Assembly (NCBI GenBank): GCA_014281115.1
Contig: JACONQ010000021.1
Coordinates: 62,001 to 126,000, forward strand
Source: Laburnicola sp. R22_1
Taxonomy: Eukaryota > Ascomycota > Dothideomycetes > Pleosporales > Didymosphaeriaceae
Reading direction: 5' to 3'
Length of the DNA: 64,000 nucleotides
Shown here: in pieces, positions 1 through 12,187 of the stretch
Layout: each line of letters begins with the position of its first letter
Position numbering within the stretch: position 1 is the first letter of the stretch
The notes under the pieces: model-generated
Database searches by the model: none
Seen by the model: the letters and a program-made list of their open reading frames with translations, nothing else
Told to the model about the DNA's origin: nothing
Program-made: the position numbers and the translations under genes

Positions 1-501
1 TTCCTCTATATTCAATTGCGTATGGCCACACGTCTCGACTTCATCAAGCCCTGCCGACGAAGGATGCGGGTTCCGTCCAATACACCGTCGATGCAAGGAG
101 CCACGGGAATGTCGAGCAAGCCTTCTTCATGCCGTGAACACCATCTGTGCCGACTCCCAGGCGCGGACTGCATCCAAAAATACCCAATGCGCATGGACAC
201 AGCAGAAAAAATGTGAGCAAGATCTATCTAGCCGTACACCTTGGAACGATTTTGAGGGTACCGCTAGCGAAAAGACTGCTCGATTCTTCTAGGCACCGGT
301 AAATGACCAACATCTCACGTAGACGGAGTATACTGGGGATAAGGATAGGTGCCATGAGATTACAGAAGGAAGAGAGTCGCGCTCGGCTCTGAAGAATGTG
401 ATGGGCGGTCGCTTAGTAATACATGCGCTAGGCCGGATGCACTCCCGAAACTTTTTGAGAGGAGAGCAGCGCATCCCACGACGCGACACGGGCATGCAGC
501 C
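1..501. other. Intergenic, upstream of mL46
   Basis: I see no convincing coding region here. Short open frames exist on both strands, but none shows a recognisable domain. The stretch is of normal base composition and probably holds the promoter and 5' UTR of the mL46 gene. Confidence 0.4.
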
Positions 502-1647
502 ATGAATGCCGGACACCAGACGACGAGGCGCCTCGCGGCCGGAGCAGGTATGCAGAATACGGGAAGCATTATAACATGTCGCTGATGGAAGCAGGGAAAG
601 CGGTATGCCGCTCATGTGGAAACTCCCTCGCCCGCAACTACGCATCCGCCGCCGCAGCAGCCGTCCAGACCGAAGACCAGATCGCCCAGCATGTGCCCCC
701 CGTCGCCCAAGTATCCCCGCAAACCGCATACGGCATCAATGCCGGTGTCGTGCTCTCTCGCCCTCCGCAATTGACGCGCGACCTGCACCCTTTCGAATCC
801 GCCTTCTTCCTCTACCAGCGGCGTCTCAACGAGCGATCCGCCCTGCCGTTCACGAGATACTTCTACTACAAGGATCGGACGCCGGCTGACCGAGAATGGA
901 AACGGAAGATCAAGCAGCGGTTGACGCCCGCCAGGGACATTGGGCGGTACAAGGGTTATGGCGACGAAGCGTGGAACGACGAGCTGCTCATCGGCGCCCA
1001 GGAGAGCGACTTCAATTGGCAGGTGGAGAGACTGCTGGAAGATGCTGAACAGACGGGTACGGAGAACCAGCCGCAGGGTGAGGGCAGTGAAGCGCCCACG
1101 GTACCCAGCACGCACAAGAAAGTCGAGCACGAGCCCGTGGAGAGACCCATGCCAAGGATCACCGAGGCGGATGAGAAGAACGATGTCAAGAGCTTGAACC
1201 GGTTGCTACAAAGGACGCTGTACCTTGTCGTGAAGGACAAGAAAGGGCGGTGGATGTTCCCGCAGGACAAGCTGCAGAAGGAGACGCTGAAAGAGGTACA
1301 TGTCGCTCCCCATCCGGCGGCCGTTTGACCTAGCTAATGCTTCATAGGCGTCACACCGTGTTCTCGAGTACTCCGCCGGCGTAAACATGAACACATGGGT
1401 CGTCGGCAACGTTCCCATCGGCCACTACCAGCTCAACTACCGCGAAGCGCGCAAGACCGAGTCGGGCCTGAACGAGCTCGGCGCCAAGACCTTCTTCATG
1501 AAAGCCCGCATCATGGCCGGACAAGCCAATCTGAAAGAGAACCAACTCGGCCTCACGGACTTCAAATGGCTGGCCAAGGAAGAGATTCGGCGCGAGGTGG
1601 GCACTCCCTACTGGCAATCCGTCAAGAACATGCTGGCTGAGCGGTAA
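502..1647 (+). CDS. Mitochondrial large-subunit ribosomal protein mL46 (MRPL17/MRPL46 family)
   Basis: Structural protein of the mitochondrial 54S ribosomal subunit. The model is exons 502-547, 595-1295 and 1348-1647, giving 348 residues, with introns of 47 and 52 nt. The mid part carries family-like stretches around HPFESAFFLYQRRLNERSALP, and the C-terminal half has the Nudix-like fold region of mL46 (SHRVLEYSAGVNMNTWVVGN, then KTFFMKARIMAGQ). The N-terminus is Arg/Ala rich (ending ARNYASAAAAA) and reads as a mitochondrial presequence. The ATG at 576 gives a longer single first exon, but the 502 start is preferred: the GTATGC donor at 548 and the GCAG acceptor at 594 join in frame and place a basic peptide (MNAGHQTTRRL) at the front. 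The second intron starts GTACAT at 1296 and has a GCTAAT branch site. The family call is strong; the exact first exon is inferred. Confidence 0.88.
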
Positions 1648-4455
1648 TCCATGTCGTAATAGAGGGACTGTAGATTAGATGACGTTGTTGTAGAAAGCTC
1701 TGTACAGTATCTGAATTGTTTGTACGATACCACGAGTGCCTTTTTTAGTCCAGGCTGTTCATGTTGTCGAAATTGGGCTGTGGCGATGGGCTGCGAGGCG
1801 TGGAGACGTGGTATATATGCAGATTGTTCAGTGCTTGGAAGTGTGTGTTTTACTGATAAGATTGCGATTATATGAGTGACTGCGTTGGACTGACTGCCTG
1901 CTACTACCTCGTACATCGTCTCGTGCAACGCCTCTGATTCCCTTCCGAACAACAATTGGATCTGGCGTCGGCTTCGTAGCTAAGATGTATGCCATTCTCT
2001 GGCCCGGGCACCAACACATCCGCGCTGATGATCCTGACAGTGCTTGTCTACTTTGCCTCTTGGGTTTTTGAATAGGAGTAGGGGGGTTGGAGTAGGGTGG
2101 GATTTTTTTTTGGTAATATATATTCATTGGATTTTTACTTTAGCGGTCTATATATACAATGTGATGTTCTACCGCGATCTCAGCCATCACAATCCCATCT
2201 CTCTCCCCTTTTTGCCTAATATCAAACGGAACTATAGTAGTGACCCTTCTGCTCCTCCCTGTCAGCCTACAATACGAAGACGGAGCCCCTGCTCTCCATC
2301 TAGTTTGAGCGCCTGCTGCGCCTAGTTGAGCTTGTGGGCTTATCCGGTGCCCGGGTCCTTGAGTACGTTTGGAGGAAGAGGTCGATTAGTTTGCGTGCGC
2401 TTGTGGTTGAGGTCGACGCTTTTGCTGCGTTTGGGGGACACGGTGTAGGAGAAGAAAAAGAAGAAGTGGTGTTTGGGGGTGGGGCACGAGGACGGTTACG
2501 AGGTGTTCGTTGCCGGGGCTGGAGGGAGGGATGCTGCTGGGGGGTTTAGTGTTTGTAATTCGGGTAGTAGGACGGGCGTTTGGTGTTATGTGGTATTCCC
2601 AGATGTATTAAACTTTTGTCCTGTGGCTGCCACTGCCAGTGAGTAGATGATGAAAGAGAGCTTAGCATAGGTGTTCGTGGGGAGTTGGGTAGCTTTCGAA
2701 GACCCAGTGTGGGGTCTTTTCTGCGCCATGGGGCTTTTTCCTATCCTGCCTTTTTTTTGCTTTCGTCTTCTTGGGCCTCGGGTTTTTTTACACCGCCGAA
2801 ATTTCTCCCGTTTCTGGAACAACCTCGGCGGGCCTGGAGAGTCTGAACGTGGCTTTCATCCGAAGGAAGCGTAGAGATGGTATACAGAAGCTGGTAAATA
2901 AGCGCCGTGCCGTCTTGAGTGCACTGTGTGACGATCTCATGGAACTTCTTGATGCAGTTCTCGACTTTGTCCAATATGGAATCCTGGAAAGGAGGGGTTC
3001 CGGACAGAGTGTTGATCCACAGGGGTCTGAGGTGAATCATTCCTTGTTGTTGGCATTGAGGGCAGTCATACAGGCGCTCTAGATGCAGCTGATCCCGAGG
3101 ATTTCGTGGGCGTCGCAGACGACGTTGGCTAGGACCCCTGAAGCCCTAAGGCTGAAGATAGCCCCGAAGCTGGAGAATAACGCGGGCGCATGTCGTAGAC
3201 AATAATGATTGAGGTAACGAGTTTAGAAAAGACTGGATATAGGGCGATGCAAATATAAAAAGCCGTGGGGGCTATATATAACTACGGGCACCTTGGTAGT
3301 GACGTATGGAAATGGACGGCTGATCCGATTGAATCAAGATTGAATAGAATAGAAGAACTGAATGTTGTGGTTGGAAATGAAGGGGCTCACTCCATACGCT
3401 TTGTATCTCTGTTACTTCAGCTTGATTTCTACGTGTTTAGTTTTGCCTCTGTGGGGTTGGGGCCGAGGCTGCGTCGTCGAGCGTATAAATGACATGAAAG
3501 TCTGAACTCGTCTCTCGTAAACGTGGTCACTGTTCGGTCTATCCTTTAGATTTGAATAGGGTTTGCGCGAGGTTGGTACCCAAGCGCTTACCAGGGTAGC
3601 ATCTGTGCCAATCAATCACCGTGGTGGAAATGGTATAGTATGCAAGGAGAAAGTCTATTTTCCACGTATAACCCCAGCATAGGTGATGCGAGGGCGAATG
3701 GGCTAAAACTTATGTTCTGCGGTTATAGTTGATTCAATTAGTTTGCCCTCTTCACGTTGTGCCCGTTTGGTTCTACAAGTTGTCATGAAATTGAACTGTT
3801 GAATTCGTTTTCCAGAATGTCGACTAGAGGCTTGACTCCCTACAGCGCACTGCACCAGAGGTCAAGCATAAAGCCCACGATGTTATCGCAGGATACCAAT
3901 CGCTTCGTATCGAGCTTCAGGGGCGAAGCCGCCACTTGTAAGTAACGAGACTCAGCTTCAGACTCGTGCAGCAGTGTATACCTTAGGTAGTGTCTGTTCA
4001 TAAGTCGAAGAGGGCCGGAATTCGTTATATCTTTTGGAGGTGAATCTTGACATTTGTGCAGTATTGTTTACTCAGTTCGAAAGGATAAACGTGAAAGATC
4101 TCACTCTAGGACTGCGCGAGGCGATATATCTGTGGGTGCAGGGTGGTAAGCTGCAGCCTTACGGGGCAGCAAGATGCTAACCTACTTTGGGCTTAGCTGA
4201 TCCTCCAACCGCTGAACAACACTACATTGCACCAGGCTGCCACCAGCTGTGCCGCCGGAATTTACCCCACCTGTCACCTGTTCGACTTTTTCTTTTCTTG
4301 CTTTCACTCGCAGCCTTTTACCGTGTACCAAAAGGTCACAAAGTCTCGTCTGTTGATACATCTCTTGCTTGGTTAGAGTTCTCGTGTGAGATACCCATAG
4401 CGCAAGAGCGCGCGTGCTACCTGCTTTCTTCACCAAGCTCCTTACACTTGCAACA
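1648..4455. other. Long intergenic stretch with one doubtful coding fragment
   Basis: Apart from the doubtful fragment noted separately around 2741-3130, I see no gene. The stretch has T-rich and G-rich patches near 2050-2560 and scattered short open frames without domains. It may contain the eroded remains of a gene. Confidence 0.35.
2738..3140 (-). other. Doubtful coding fragment of unknown family
   Basis: On the minus strand one frame stays open through about 130 codons and reads in a protein-like way. It has a CPQC pair near 3050 (context LERLYDCPQCQQQG), then SILDKVENCIKKFHEIV, and a Lys/Glu-rich tail (KKPEAQEDESKKK). The frame has a stop just upstream, near 3145, so any start must lie in another exon that I could not find. 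The plus strand has a competing 103-residue frame (2771-3082) containing KRRAVLSALCDDLMELLDAVL, which also looks helix-like, so the coding strand is not settled. I do not recognise the family. It may be a decayed gene. Confidence 0.2.
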
Positions 4456-5812
4456 TGGCGGCGACTACTGGCCCCGGAATTGAGGGATATGATCTGGTTG
4501 GAAGCTGCTGCTGATTCATTTCCAGAGGTCTGTACGCATCTCTATTACTTCTATGCCTACTGACCAGAGTGCAGTAAGCTATATTACAGTGTCCCTTCCC
4601 ACATGATATTTGATTCTTGTTCCAAAGTAGATGCTGATCTCCACTTGCTATTTCTAGAATCTCTGCGAGAAATTGGCATTATTACTTCTTCCAAGCAGCT
4701 CCGAAAATTTCGCTACAGATCTTTAATGATCTCGAAGAATCATGGCTCGAGGATGACGTGCCTCCCCTCAGATTGTTCGTCCTTGACCCTTATGATGGGC
4801 GGAAAATGCGCGTGGATTTGAATGACTTTGAGACCCTAATGAATAGTATTCCTATGACTTCCGTGTCCCGAGAAGCGCGACTTCACGCTGTCAACTTCTG
4901 TCGCACCCAGGTACCGGCCATGCGGCTTTGGTACTACAAAGAGCCGCCACTTGAGGGCGCAAACCATCTCGAACCCCCGGCGATCGACTCGGATCCGGAC
5001 CTACTTCGTGATAGCTACTCTCCGAAGGCAGAAAGCCTTGAGCATGTCTTCGCTCAGCCAAAGCTCGTTCTGGTCGCTACGACACGTCTTGGATCTTTCA
5101 ACTCGCCGGTGCATCTTTTGGACACAGTCAACCGCTTTTGTGGAAATCGTGTTGAGCGACTTAAACTGTACTTCCAACTTGAACCTTGGACGGAGGAGAC
5201 CGCGGAACGAACTACACGTGAACAGATCTTGGAGCAAGCTTACTGGCCACACACAGCGGAGACACGTGCTGAGTAAATATTGCATCCTCTATTTTGCCCT
5301 GCCTAAGCTAATATCGTAGTAACATTACTTTTATTGATGACCCGAAGCATCACCTTGATATGATGTTCATGTCACCAGACCGAACACTACACACCGCGAA
5401 GTTCACGTGGTTGAAGATGAACCACGAACTGGCCTGGCATCTTCAGAAGTTTTACGAGATTTACGCCGCTGCTGCTGACGGGTTTCCGCGCCTGAAAGCT
5501 ATCGACCTGGTACTTGACGGCGATTGGGAGTATGATAAGTTAATCCTTAAGTCAATATACAAAGATGGGGTTGTGCACATCGATGTACGCAGCTCCGGGG
5601 TCTTGATGGACGTCCCTGCTTCGAGGAATCCTCCTACATCGCCACTGGGTTCACCTTCATCGCATTGGTCACATCTATCGCCGGGGTCTTCCCCTACTTC
5701 AACGCCGCCCGATCATGCACCATCATCGCCGAGATATGAGCCCACATCGCAGATGCTCGATCCCGGATCACCAGCACAAGAGCCGTCGTCTCCAACCCCA
5801 GAGCCATACTGA
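4456..5812 (+). CDS. 2EXR-domain protein, 5' end damaged or mis-modelled
   Basis: The 2EXR domain is common in filamentous ascomycetes and its function is unknown. A signature resembling its usual LPPELRxMIW motif appears as LLAPELRDMIWLEAAADSFPE (4465-4527). A second long exon, open from about 4659 to 5272, carries the typical body (ESWLEDDVPPLRLFVLDP, SREARLHAVNFCRTQVPAMR). A clean 47-nt intron (5273-5319, GTAAAT donor, GCTAAT branch, CGTAG acceptor) leads to the last exon 5320-5812, which ends in a Ser/Pro-rich tail. The 5' part is a problem. The signature frame has no upstream ATG before a stop; the first in-frame ATG (4489) lies inside the signature, and the ATG at 4455 is in a different frame. 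The junction between 4527 and 4660 is unresolved (a GTAAGC donor at 4573 and a TTCTAG acceptor at 4659 are candidates). It may be a functional gene with an unseen exon or a pseudogene. Confidence 0.6.
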
Positions 5813-6987
5813 AAGGTACTGATGGTATTCGTAATGAGGTATTACTCGTAATGCAAGCTATTTGCAACAATTTGACATTGGTTTCTCTTATCCATGACTA
5901 CCTCCTCTCGATCCGTGATGCTAAAATCCTGTCTTTGTGGTGCTTTTGCTTTTCACACGGTTTCGAGATGCGGAGTCAAGGGAGATAATCGTTAGAAGGT
6001 GTGCGCTGACAATGAAAATGCCGTAAGCAGCAACCCAACCGCCTAGCCCGCTACCCATTATCTCATTCATTATAACCACCTGAATAAACTGTCGCATGGC
6101 CATCTATTCAGACATCCACTTTTTATGAATCCAGTACGGCACCTTTGCACAACGCCATAGTACACCCAAGGCAACACTTTTGCCGCTCTCAAAAATAGTC
6201 CTAGCTCGCGAAGGTACACTAAATTTCTTCTGAAAAGTAATTCACCCTTCATTCAACAGAGCACAACTGATAGATTCTGCTCACGGCCGCAACCTCGGAA
6301 GCAGCCTAAAGTGTCAGTGAGACTGGCCTATATTATACATACAACGGGAGCGAACGCAGCTGCCAAAGAAATACATGCGTTTCTGAGTCTAAAGAGTTTG
6401 CGGAAGTGCTTACTAGAGGGTTTTGGCATGTACTCTTGCTCGCTCGGGATTTGCAGTTTTCTCGCTATGCGGATTCGTTGCAGCACCGAAAAGATTTCGA
6501 GTTTGAATTCGCTGTAATCTAAATTCATGAAAGAATATTGACATGTTCAGCGCCGATCACCACGCTTCCTTCATTCGCGTTGAAAGCCTAATTCAAAGCC
6601 GTTTATTCACGAAGGAACCTAACACCGTGACAGAAGATGCATTAAGCAACACTACTGGCTATACGGTGTATTGACATCCCTGTATATCACATGCAATGCA
6701 AACTCGTCGCTGCATACATACGAACAACACCAAACCCCCTCAGCTATGCACAAAGCCCAGAAAACAAGTTCAAAATCCCACCCGCGCAAACTATGCCATG
6801 AAAAGAAGTACCATGCAAAACGTAGCTATTGCCAGCCACAATCGTAAAGTGAAACGAGTGAAGGCGCCCAGCGACCAATCCGCCCCGCCTCAGGCCTCCA
6901 AGCCGAGACGGACCCAAGAATACAAAAAGATAAGCGAGGATAAAGCAAAACAAAACACGCGGCTTGGCCATGATGGGGCCGAAACAT
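5813..6987. other. Intergenic between convergent genes
   Basis: This lies between the 3' end of the 2EXR gene and the 3' end of the metalloprotease gene. Only short open frames without domains are seen. It probably holds both 3' UTRs. Confidence 0.4.
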
Positions 6988-7891
6988 CTACGACCACTTG
7001 ACTTGGACACCGTCCGCTACCGCGCGGCCTACACGGTGTTGCGACCAAGCTACATTCATGCGCCCACCTTGGCAGGGCGTGAATTCTTGAGAGCAGTCGG
7101 TGTAGTCCATCTTTTGTGACATATTAGCAACTGGTACTTACTTCTCAAAGGCGGAGGAGGAGGGGACTTACAAAGTTCTTCACGTTGGCGGGACCCTTGC
7201 CGCACTGGTCGGCGGCAGGACAGCTTCCCACGTCCCCAGCTATAGCCAGAGCGCCGTGCGAAGGCTCATTCTGGGGCGCAGTATCGTCGCAGTAGTCGCC
7301 GTCGCCATCACATCCGCCCTGGAAAGTGTGCATAAGACCAAACCAGTGGCCAATCTCGTGCGCCAGCGTGCCGCTAGTTGCACTCAGGCCAACTTCGAGA
7401 GGAACAAAGCAGCCGTCGAAATCGAGGGTATCCTGATCGATGGGCTTTCCGTTACCGTTGGGGAAAGAACATACACCACCGCCAGCACCCTCGACAAGAT
7501 AGATGTTCAAAGTTTGATAATCGCCAGTGTGCAACGAGCGCATCTTGTTCTCCTTGTCGACATCGATGTCCCTGGCCCACTCTTCGCCGATGACGTACGT
7601 GGTGAATTTCAAATTGAAATGGTAGCCCCATGTCTGGAAGTGATCATTCAGGAAGTTGATCTGGCTGTTGATCTTTGGGCCCCAGTCCTCGCCCTCGTGG
7701 ATCTTGGCGAGGAGAATGTGCCAGTACATGTCGACCTGGTTCAGGTCTCTCGTGCGGAGGGAGTTGAGGGCTCGTTTGGCTTGCGCAGCGGAAATGTTGA
7801 GAGGGTCGTGATCGAAATCGTCGTTGCCGCAATCCGCAGCAAGGGCAACGAAGGGAGCCAAAGCGGCCAAAGCGAGTGTAGAAAGCTTCAT
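6988..7891 (-). CDS. Secreted zinc metalloprotease, M43 (pappalysin/MEP1-like) family
   Basis: Predicted extracellular metalloendopeptidase of 280 residues. On the minus strand the exons are 7891-7172 and 7110-6988, split by a 61-nt phase-0 intron (GTAAGT donor, TGCTAAT branch). A signal peptide is clear (MKLSTLALAALAPFVALA, residues 1-18). The zincin active site is HEIGHWFGLMH near residues 177-187, giving three zinc-binding histidines and the catalytic Glu. The Met-turn sequence MDYTDC starts the second exon, as expected for metzincins. An in-frame start 34 codons upstream would bury the signal peptide behind a hydrophobic extension, so the start at 7891 is preferred. Length and layout match the short fungal M43B enzymes. 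No stop or frameshift is seen, so it looks intact, although it is the last intact gene before the decayed region. Confidence 0.92.
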
Positions 7892-10576
7892 AGTGAAAAG
7901 AAGGACTGGAAAATAGGTCTCTTGGAATAAAAGAATCGGAATGAATATGAATAAGGAATAGAGTGAAAGTAGGCCATGGTGAGAAGTCAACACGGCGAAC
8001 TTATAGAGATAGAATGTGAATGTTATCCGACTTCAATCAGTATGTCACAACGGAGATGAATGTAAGTCAAGGCCTACCACTTAGCGCTGTCACGCTTGGC
8101 AGTGTTTGCATCGCTAGAGCATCCATGGAATGATCCTTGCGGTAGGGCGCAGTACAGTCATCATCACTATTGGTAGATAGGAGGATGCTTCGTTTTGCGG
8201 CCTGATCGTGAGGGTCATCTAAGTTTAGTACCCGTATAGCAACTGCGCAGAGTGTGCAGAGGGAACAATGCCCGCTCCCGTAACTCATCAGAACATGATG
8301 TACTGGGATCCGCTACGGGGTACCACTGTCTGCAAGAGGAAGTCGCAGAAAGGAAGTTAGTCTCTTAAATTCCCAGAGATCCGCGTCAAGGAAGGATCTT
8401 GAAAGACTAGGGTCATTCGCAACTCTAGCCTTTAACAGGGAGTCTGAAAGCCTGCGGATTCCATGTTTCCACGCGGACTGTGACATCGTACACAAGAGGA
8501 GATTAGGCTGCGAACATGAGCCAAAGTGTGCTTGGCGGCGTCTTGCCTGAAGCAACGCGCCGCGGTGAGTATCAGAAATACGAAGGTACAATCAGCCACC
8601 TGCGCGTTTGGTCTCTGCTAGAAATTGTACCATCAGGTTTCCAGGAAGTCCATTTGCAAGCCCCGGTCTCGACCAAATGCCTCAAGGCCAACGGGACAAT
8701 CCTAAATTTAGGCATAAGTGGACGGATACTAGTGGCGGAGTTGAGAACTGAAACGGACGCAAACAGCCGACTTACAAGGTGGGTACGGACTTTGCCCTCC
8801 ACTGCTCCTTCATGATCACATTGGCCTGGGTTCCCGTGAAGAGCCCTGAAGGTCTATGTGAAGGATGCCGAACCTATGCAAGAGAGTGATCGAAAGGTTG
8901 AGCGTGGATGTGAAGGTGGGGTCCAAGCCTGAAGTGCTGAACTCGATGAGTAAGCGATCACATGTTCCGCATTAACGCTAAGTCGAATCGGGACACCCAC
9001 GTATTACTTAATCTCGCGCATGAGTTTTCTTCGCACTTCAAGTTCTCCCTCTGCATCTCAACTTCCCTCGCCGCCGCCACAACAGCTTGCATGTAATTCG
9101 AGATCTCAACTAGCTGTAAGTTCCAACCAGATTTCTTGATTCTACCTGCGCTACCTTCTATGATGAAAGCATTTCCACATTCGCAGTTTCCACGCTAGTC
9201 GTCGCTTGAACCCCAGGAAGACGGTCAATGAGCGTTTAACCTTCCTTGGATGTCTGATTTTCAACTCTTCTGGCATTTGTGATCCGTTGCTTGTCAGACC
9301 GAAGCTGACCACTTTGACAGGCTCTTCAGCTGGGACGTCTCGATCATGGTGTGGGGAGGGCTGTCTTGGTGCTGCGGCGCACGCGCGCGGCTGTCGTGAT
9401 GGTACAGTCGGGGTCGAATCATCCCTACGATGCCAACGAGCTCTGCTACGTGAGGGGGAAGGCTGCGGATCAACTACTTATTAGCCCACAGGCTTTGCAT
9501 GCTGTGCAGGGGGCTTCACACAGGTAACAGTTTGTGGTAGCAAGAAACGTTTGCTCTGTTTCTGCGGGTCTGAGCGGAAAGACCGTTCTCCTGAAACGAC
9601 CAGCGAGACATGCGATTGTCATGACACCCCGGATCAACCATGCTCAGTCGGCGGTTGCGTGTATGGAACTTGTTCGAACCTTATAAGACATGTGAAGGAT
9701 ACACTGAAAGGAATTTGGAAGCAGAATAAACATAGTTAGAATAGACGTAGTCATAATAGAACATGACAAGAACTAACGGGGCGTTTTGTCACGGAGCGAT
9801 TCGCGTGGTCGCTCATAAATTACGGGAGAGAATCTAACATAGTCCGTTGGTCTGTCGAGAATGTTCACCGCGCGAGGATGTAGATCTACCGTATCTCGCT
9901 CACCATCTCAGGCATAGGCAGGGAGCACGCTAAAAATCTCTCCGCGGTGCATGCAGGAAGACGCGACCCCGCATCCACGCTTATGTATCTTTGTTAGATG
10001 TTGCGCCTCTTCTGCGCCTCCTGCAACACCGTTCGGTGGCGAGAATATGTACGCGTCTAACGGCTACCAATGAACAGCGGTCGTGAAGTACTAATGCTGC
10101 ACCCCAACAGGGGCATCGTGCCTTCCCGCCAGAACTGTCGTCGCCCAGTGCGCCTTACTTTGTACCAAGCATCCTTGACAATTCACAATTCCTCAAAGCT
10201 TTCCACTGTGGAAGTCCATGCAAAGACTCTAGGAAAGATCTTTTCGATGGTCATTACTACAGTGCGATCTCCTACCAGAACCTTGGCCTGCTACATCTAC
10301 GAGAAAAGTCTTTCAAGGAAGCTAGTGACGCGTTCCACTAAGCCGAGCTGACGAGAACTATATAGCATTGCAGTCTCGCCAAGAAGGGGACGTCTCAAGA
10401 GGAAGCGACCTAGCTGAGAAAAAAAGGCTGTGCATCTGAGGAACAACTTGCTCGACCTGGCGAGATTTGTGGACGAGGAATGGGTGAATGGGGATTTCGA
10501 CAGTCTCTTTGTATGCTGTAACCGAAGGCGGCAAGACAGTATGTTTTCTCTGAGCGTGGTGGGGGTGCTCTTTCAA
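7892..10576. other. Gene-poor stretch
   Basis: I find no supported gene in these 2.7 kb. Open frames of 60-100 codons (for example near 8516-8815, 9206-9484 and 10070-10351) lack recognisable domains, overlap frames on the other strand and have no convincing splice partners. Base composition is near normal, unlike the AT-rich island that follows. It may hold eroded genes. Confidence 0.4.
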
Positions 10577-12187
10577 TCAGCCCCTCTTTCTAAACATCTG
10601 ACTTTCTCCTCGAAAGTCTTCGATTTTCCAGCGAAGGGCGTCAATCTCGGTGTTATGCGAGCAAAATTCCATCTTATAGAACCAATATGGTCTGCACCAC
10701 TAACCACGCTCTACCAGCCGGTCAAAACCTTCATTGAACACGAAAACCTCCTGGTGATAATGTCTGAGCGTGTATTTTTTCCTCGTCCAGGCCCTGAAAT
10801 GCCATCTGCAACTCGTTGCCTTTGATTGAATTTTCAAGTGACACCTCGATGCGGAAGTGGCCAGTCTTGCGCCAGAATGTTCCTGTGTACTTGGCTAGAT
10901 TTTCGGGTGGATCGCTTGGGGTTCTCTGTTCGTCGAGAATGGCTTGTACGCGGTCCATGGAAGAACGCCCTTTCAATACTGCTTCCAGAACATGTCGCCT
11001 AAAATCAGTCTTCAGGGTTCCCAGAAGTTTTGACTCGATCAGTATTTGAGCCGTCCAGTTTGGTGCATCACAATGCCCGTGAGCGTTACTGAGGATGATG
11101 ATGCCGCTTTCGAGTTCGGGCATCATGTATATAGCAGAGGAGCAATCCATGGTTGTTCCCGCCATGATGGAATACTAACGGAGCGTTGGTCGCATCGCCG
11201 ATGATCGGGAAGGTATCTAGCAATCCAGAATTGCCACTCAGCTCGCTCAATAGATTAGGTAACTGAGTGCGCGCCCAGCCAAGGCCATATGATTGCTCAC
11301 GTAATGACTGGGGCAGGTGAAAAGGTACCGTGGCTTCGAATATGGCACACAGTTCGGTCAATTCGATATCAAGATCACAGGAAACTGGTTCGGGCAGAAT
11401 GGTTGGGAATTTGCGTAACAACGCGCTGTAGAACAGAAGTAGATCGCCCATACAGCTTCGTATAGACCCGGCGGCAAAAGCCACTGTGTCACTAGAGATG
11501 CGAGGCACGTGGTTTGAGGTTGTAGTATGGGACGTAGTCCTGAGCAACGTTGTCGTCCGATTCCGGTGGCAATGTGGTAAATGTGCGTTTCATCTTCAGT
11601 GGCTTGAAGATGCGCTGCGTAAGGAAGTCACCATATTCCATAGCCGCCACCTTTTCAATAACTCATCCTACTGCGTGATAACCAAAATTGTTGTACACGA
11701 AATCTTGGCGAGGACGGTGAGAAGCTTCCAAAGAGGCAAAGACATCAGTGCCCTGAGCTTTTGTGAGGAGGAACGCGTTGTCTGACCCAACCCACATTGC
11801 ATCGGATCTGCATAGACCTGTACGATGACTCAATAGATCTCTGAGCGTAAATTGGCCGTTGAAGGTATTGCGCAATTCGCTAAGAAAGGTGTCAATGGGG
11901 TCATCCCAACGAACTTTCCCGTCCGCAACAAGACACGCGGCAGCAAATGAAGTGAAGCCCTTGCAAACCGACCCGATGTTGAAGATGATTTCGGAATTTG
12001 GAGTCAACTCCTTTACAACATCGCGGCGACCAAAGTATTTGTCGATTATCGTACCGTGGGGACCGAACACGCCCACTGCGAGTCCGGGAGTGCCAGAGTC
12101 GACATAGGTCCGATCAACGATGTGCTGCACACGTTCGAGAGCGTCCGGCCACATAATAGTGCGGACAGAAGTCACACTTTTGGTCAT
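10577..12187 (-). pseudogene. Class C beta-lactamase-like serine hydrolase, broken
   Basis: The intact family is the AmpC/penicillin-binding-protein-like serine hydrolases common in fungi. The three catalytic motifs survive: SxxK as GSVCKGFTS, YxN as YNNFGY, and the HxG-type motif in VFHHGGNNHG. The reading frame does not. Just after YNNFGYHAVG there is a TGA where an Arg codon (CGA) would fit (minus strand, near 11664). Downstream the frame shifts before RISSDTVAFAAG (near 11490) and again after HHGGNNHG (near 11145) into SSAIYMMPELESGIIILSN. A further shift near 10770 leads into YHQEVFVFNEGFDRL, which then meets a TAG before WCRPYWFYKMEF. The protein-like sequence ends at a TGA at 10577-10579. 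No intron with plausible borders explains all of these breaks. It lies just before the AT-rich island. Confidence 0.85.

Noticed and set aside
7256..7930. 224-codon plus-strand open frame
   Set aside because: Antisense to the M43 metalloprotease, which has signal peptide, zinc site and splice sites on the minus strand.
8516..8815. 99-codon plus-strand frame in the gene-poor stretch
   Set aside because: No recognisable domain, competing minus-strand frame of similar length, no splice or promoter support.
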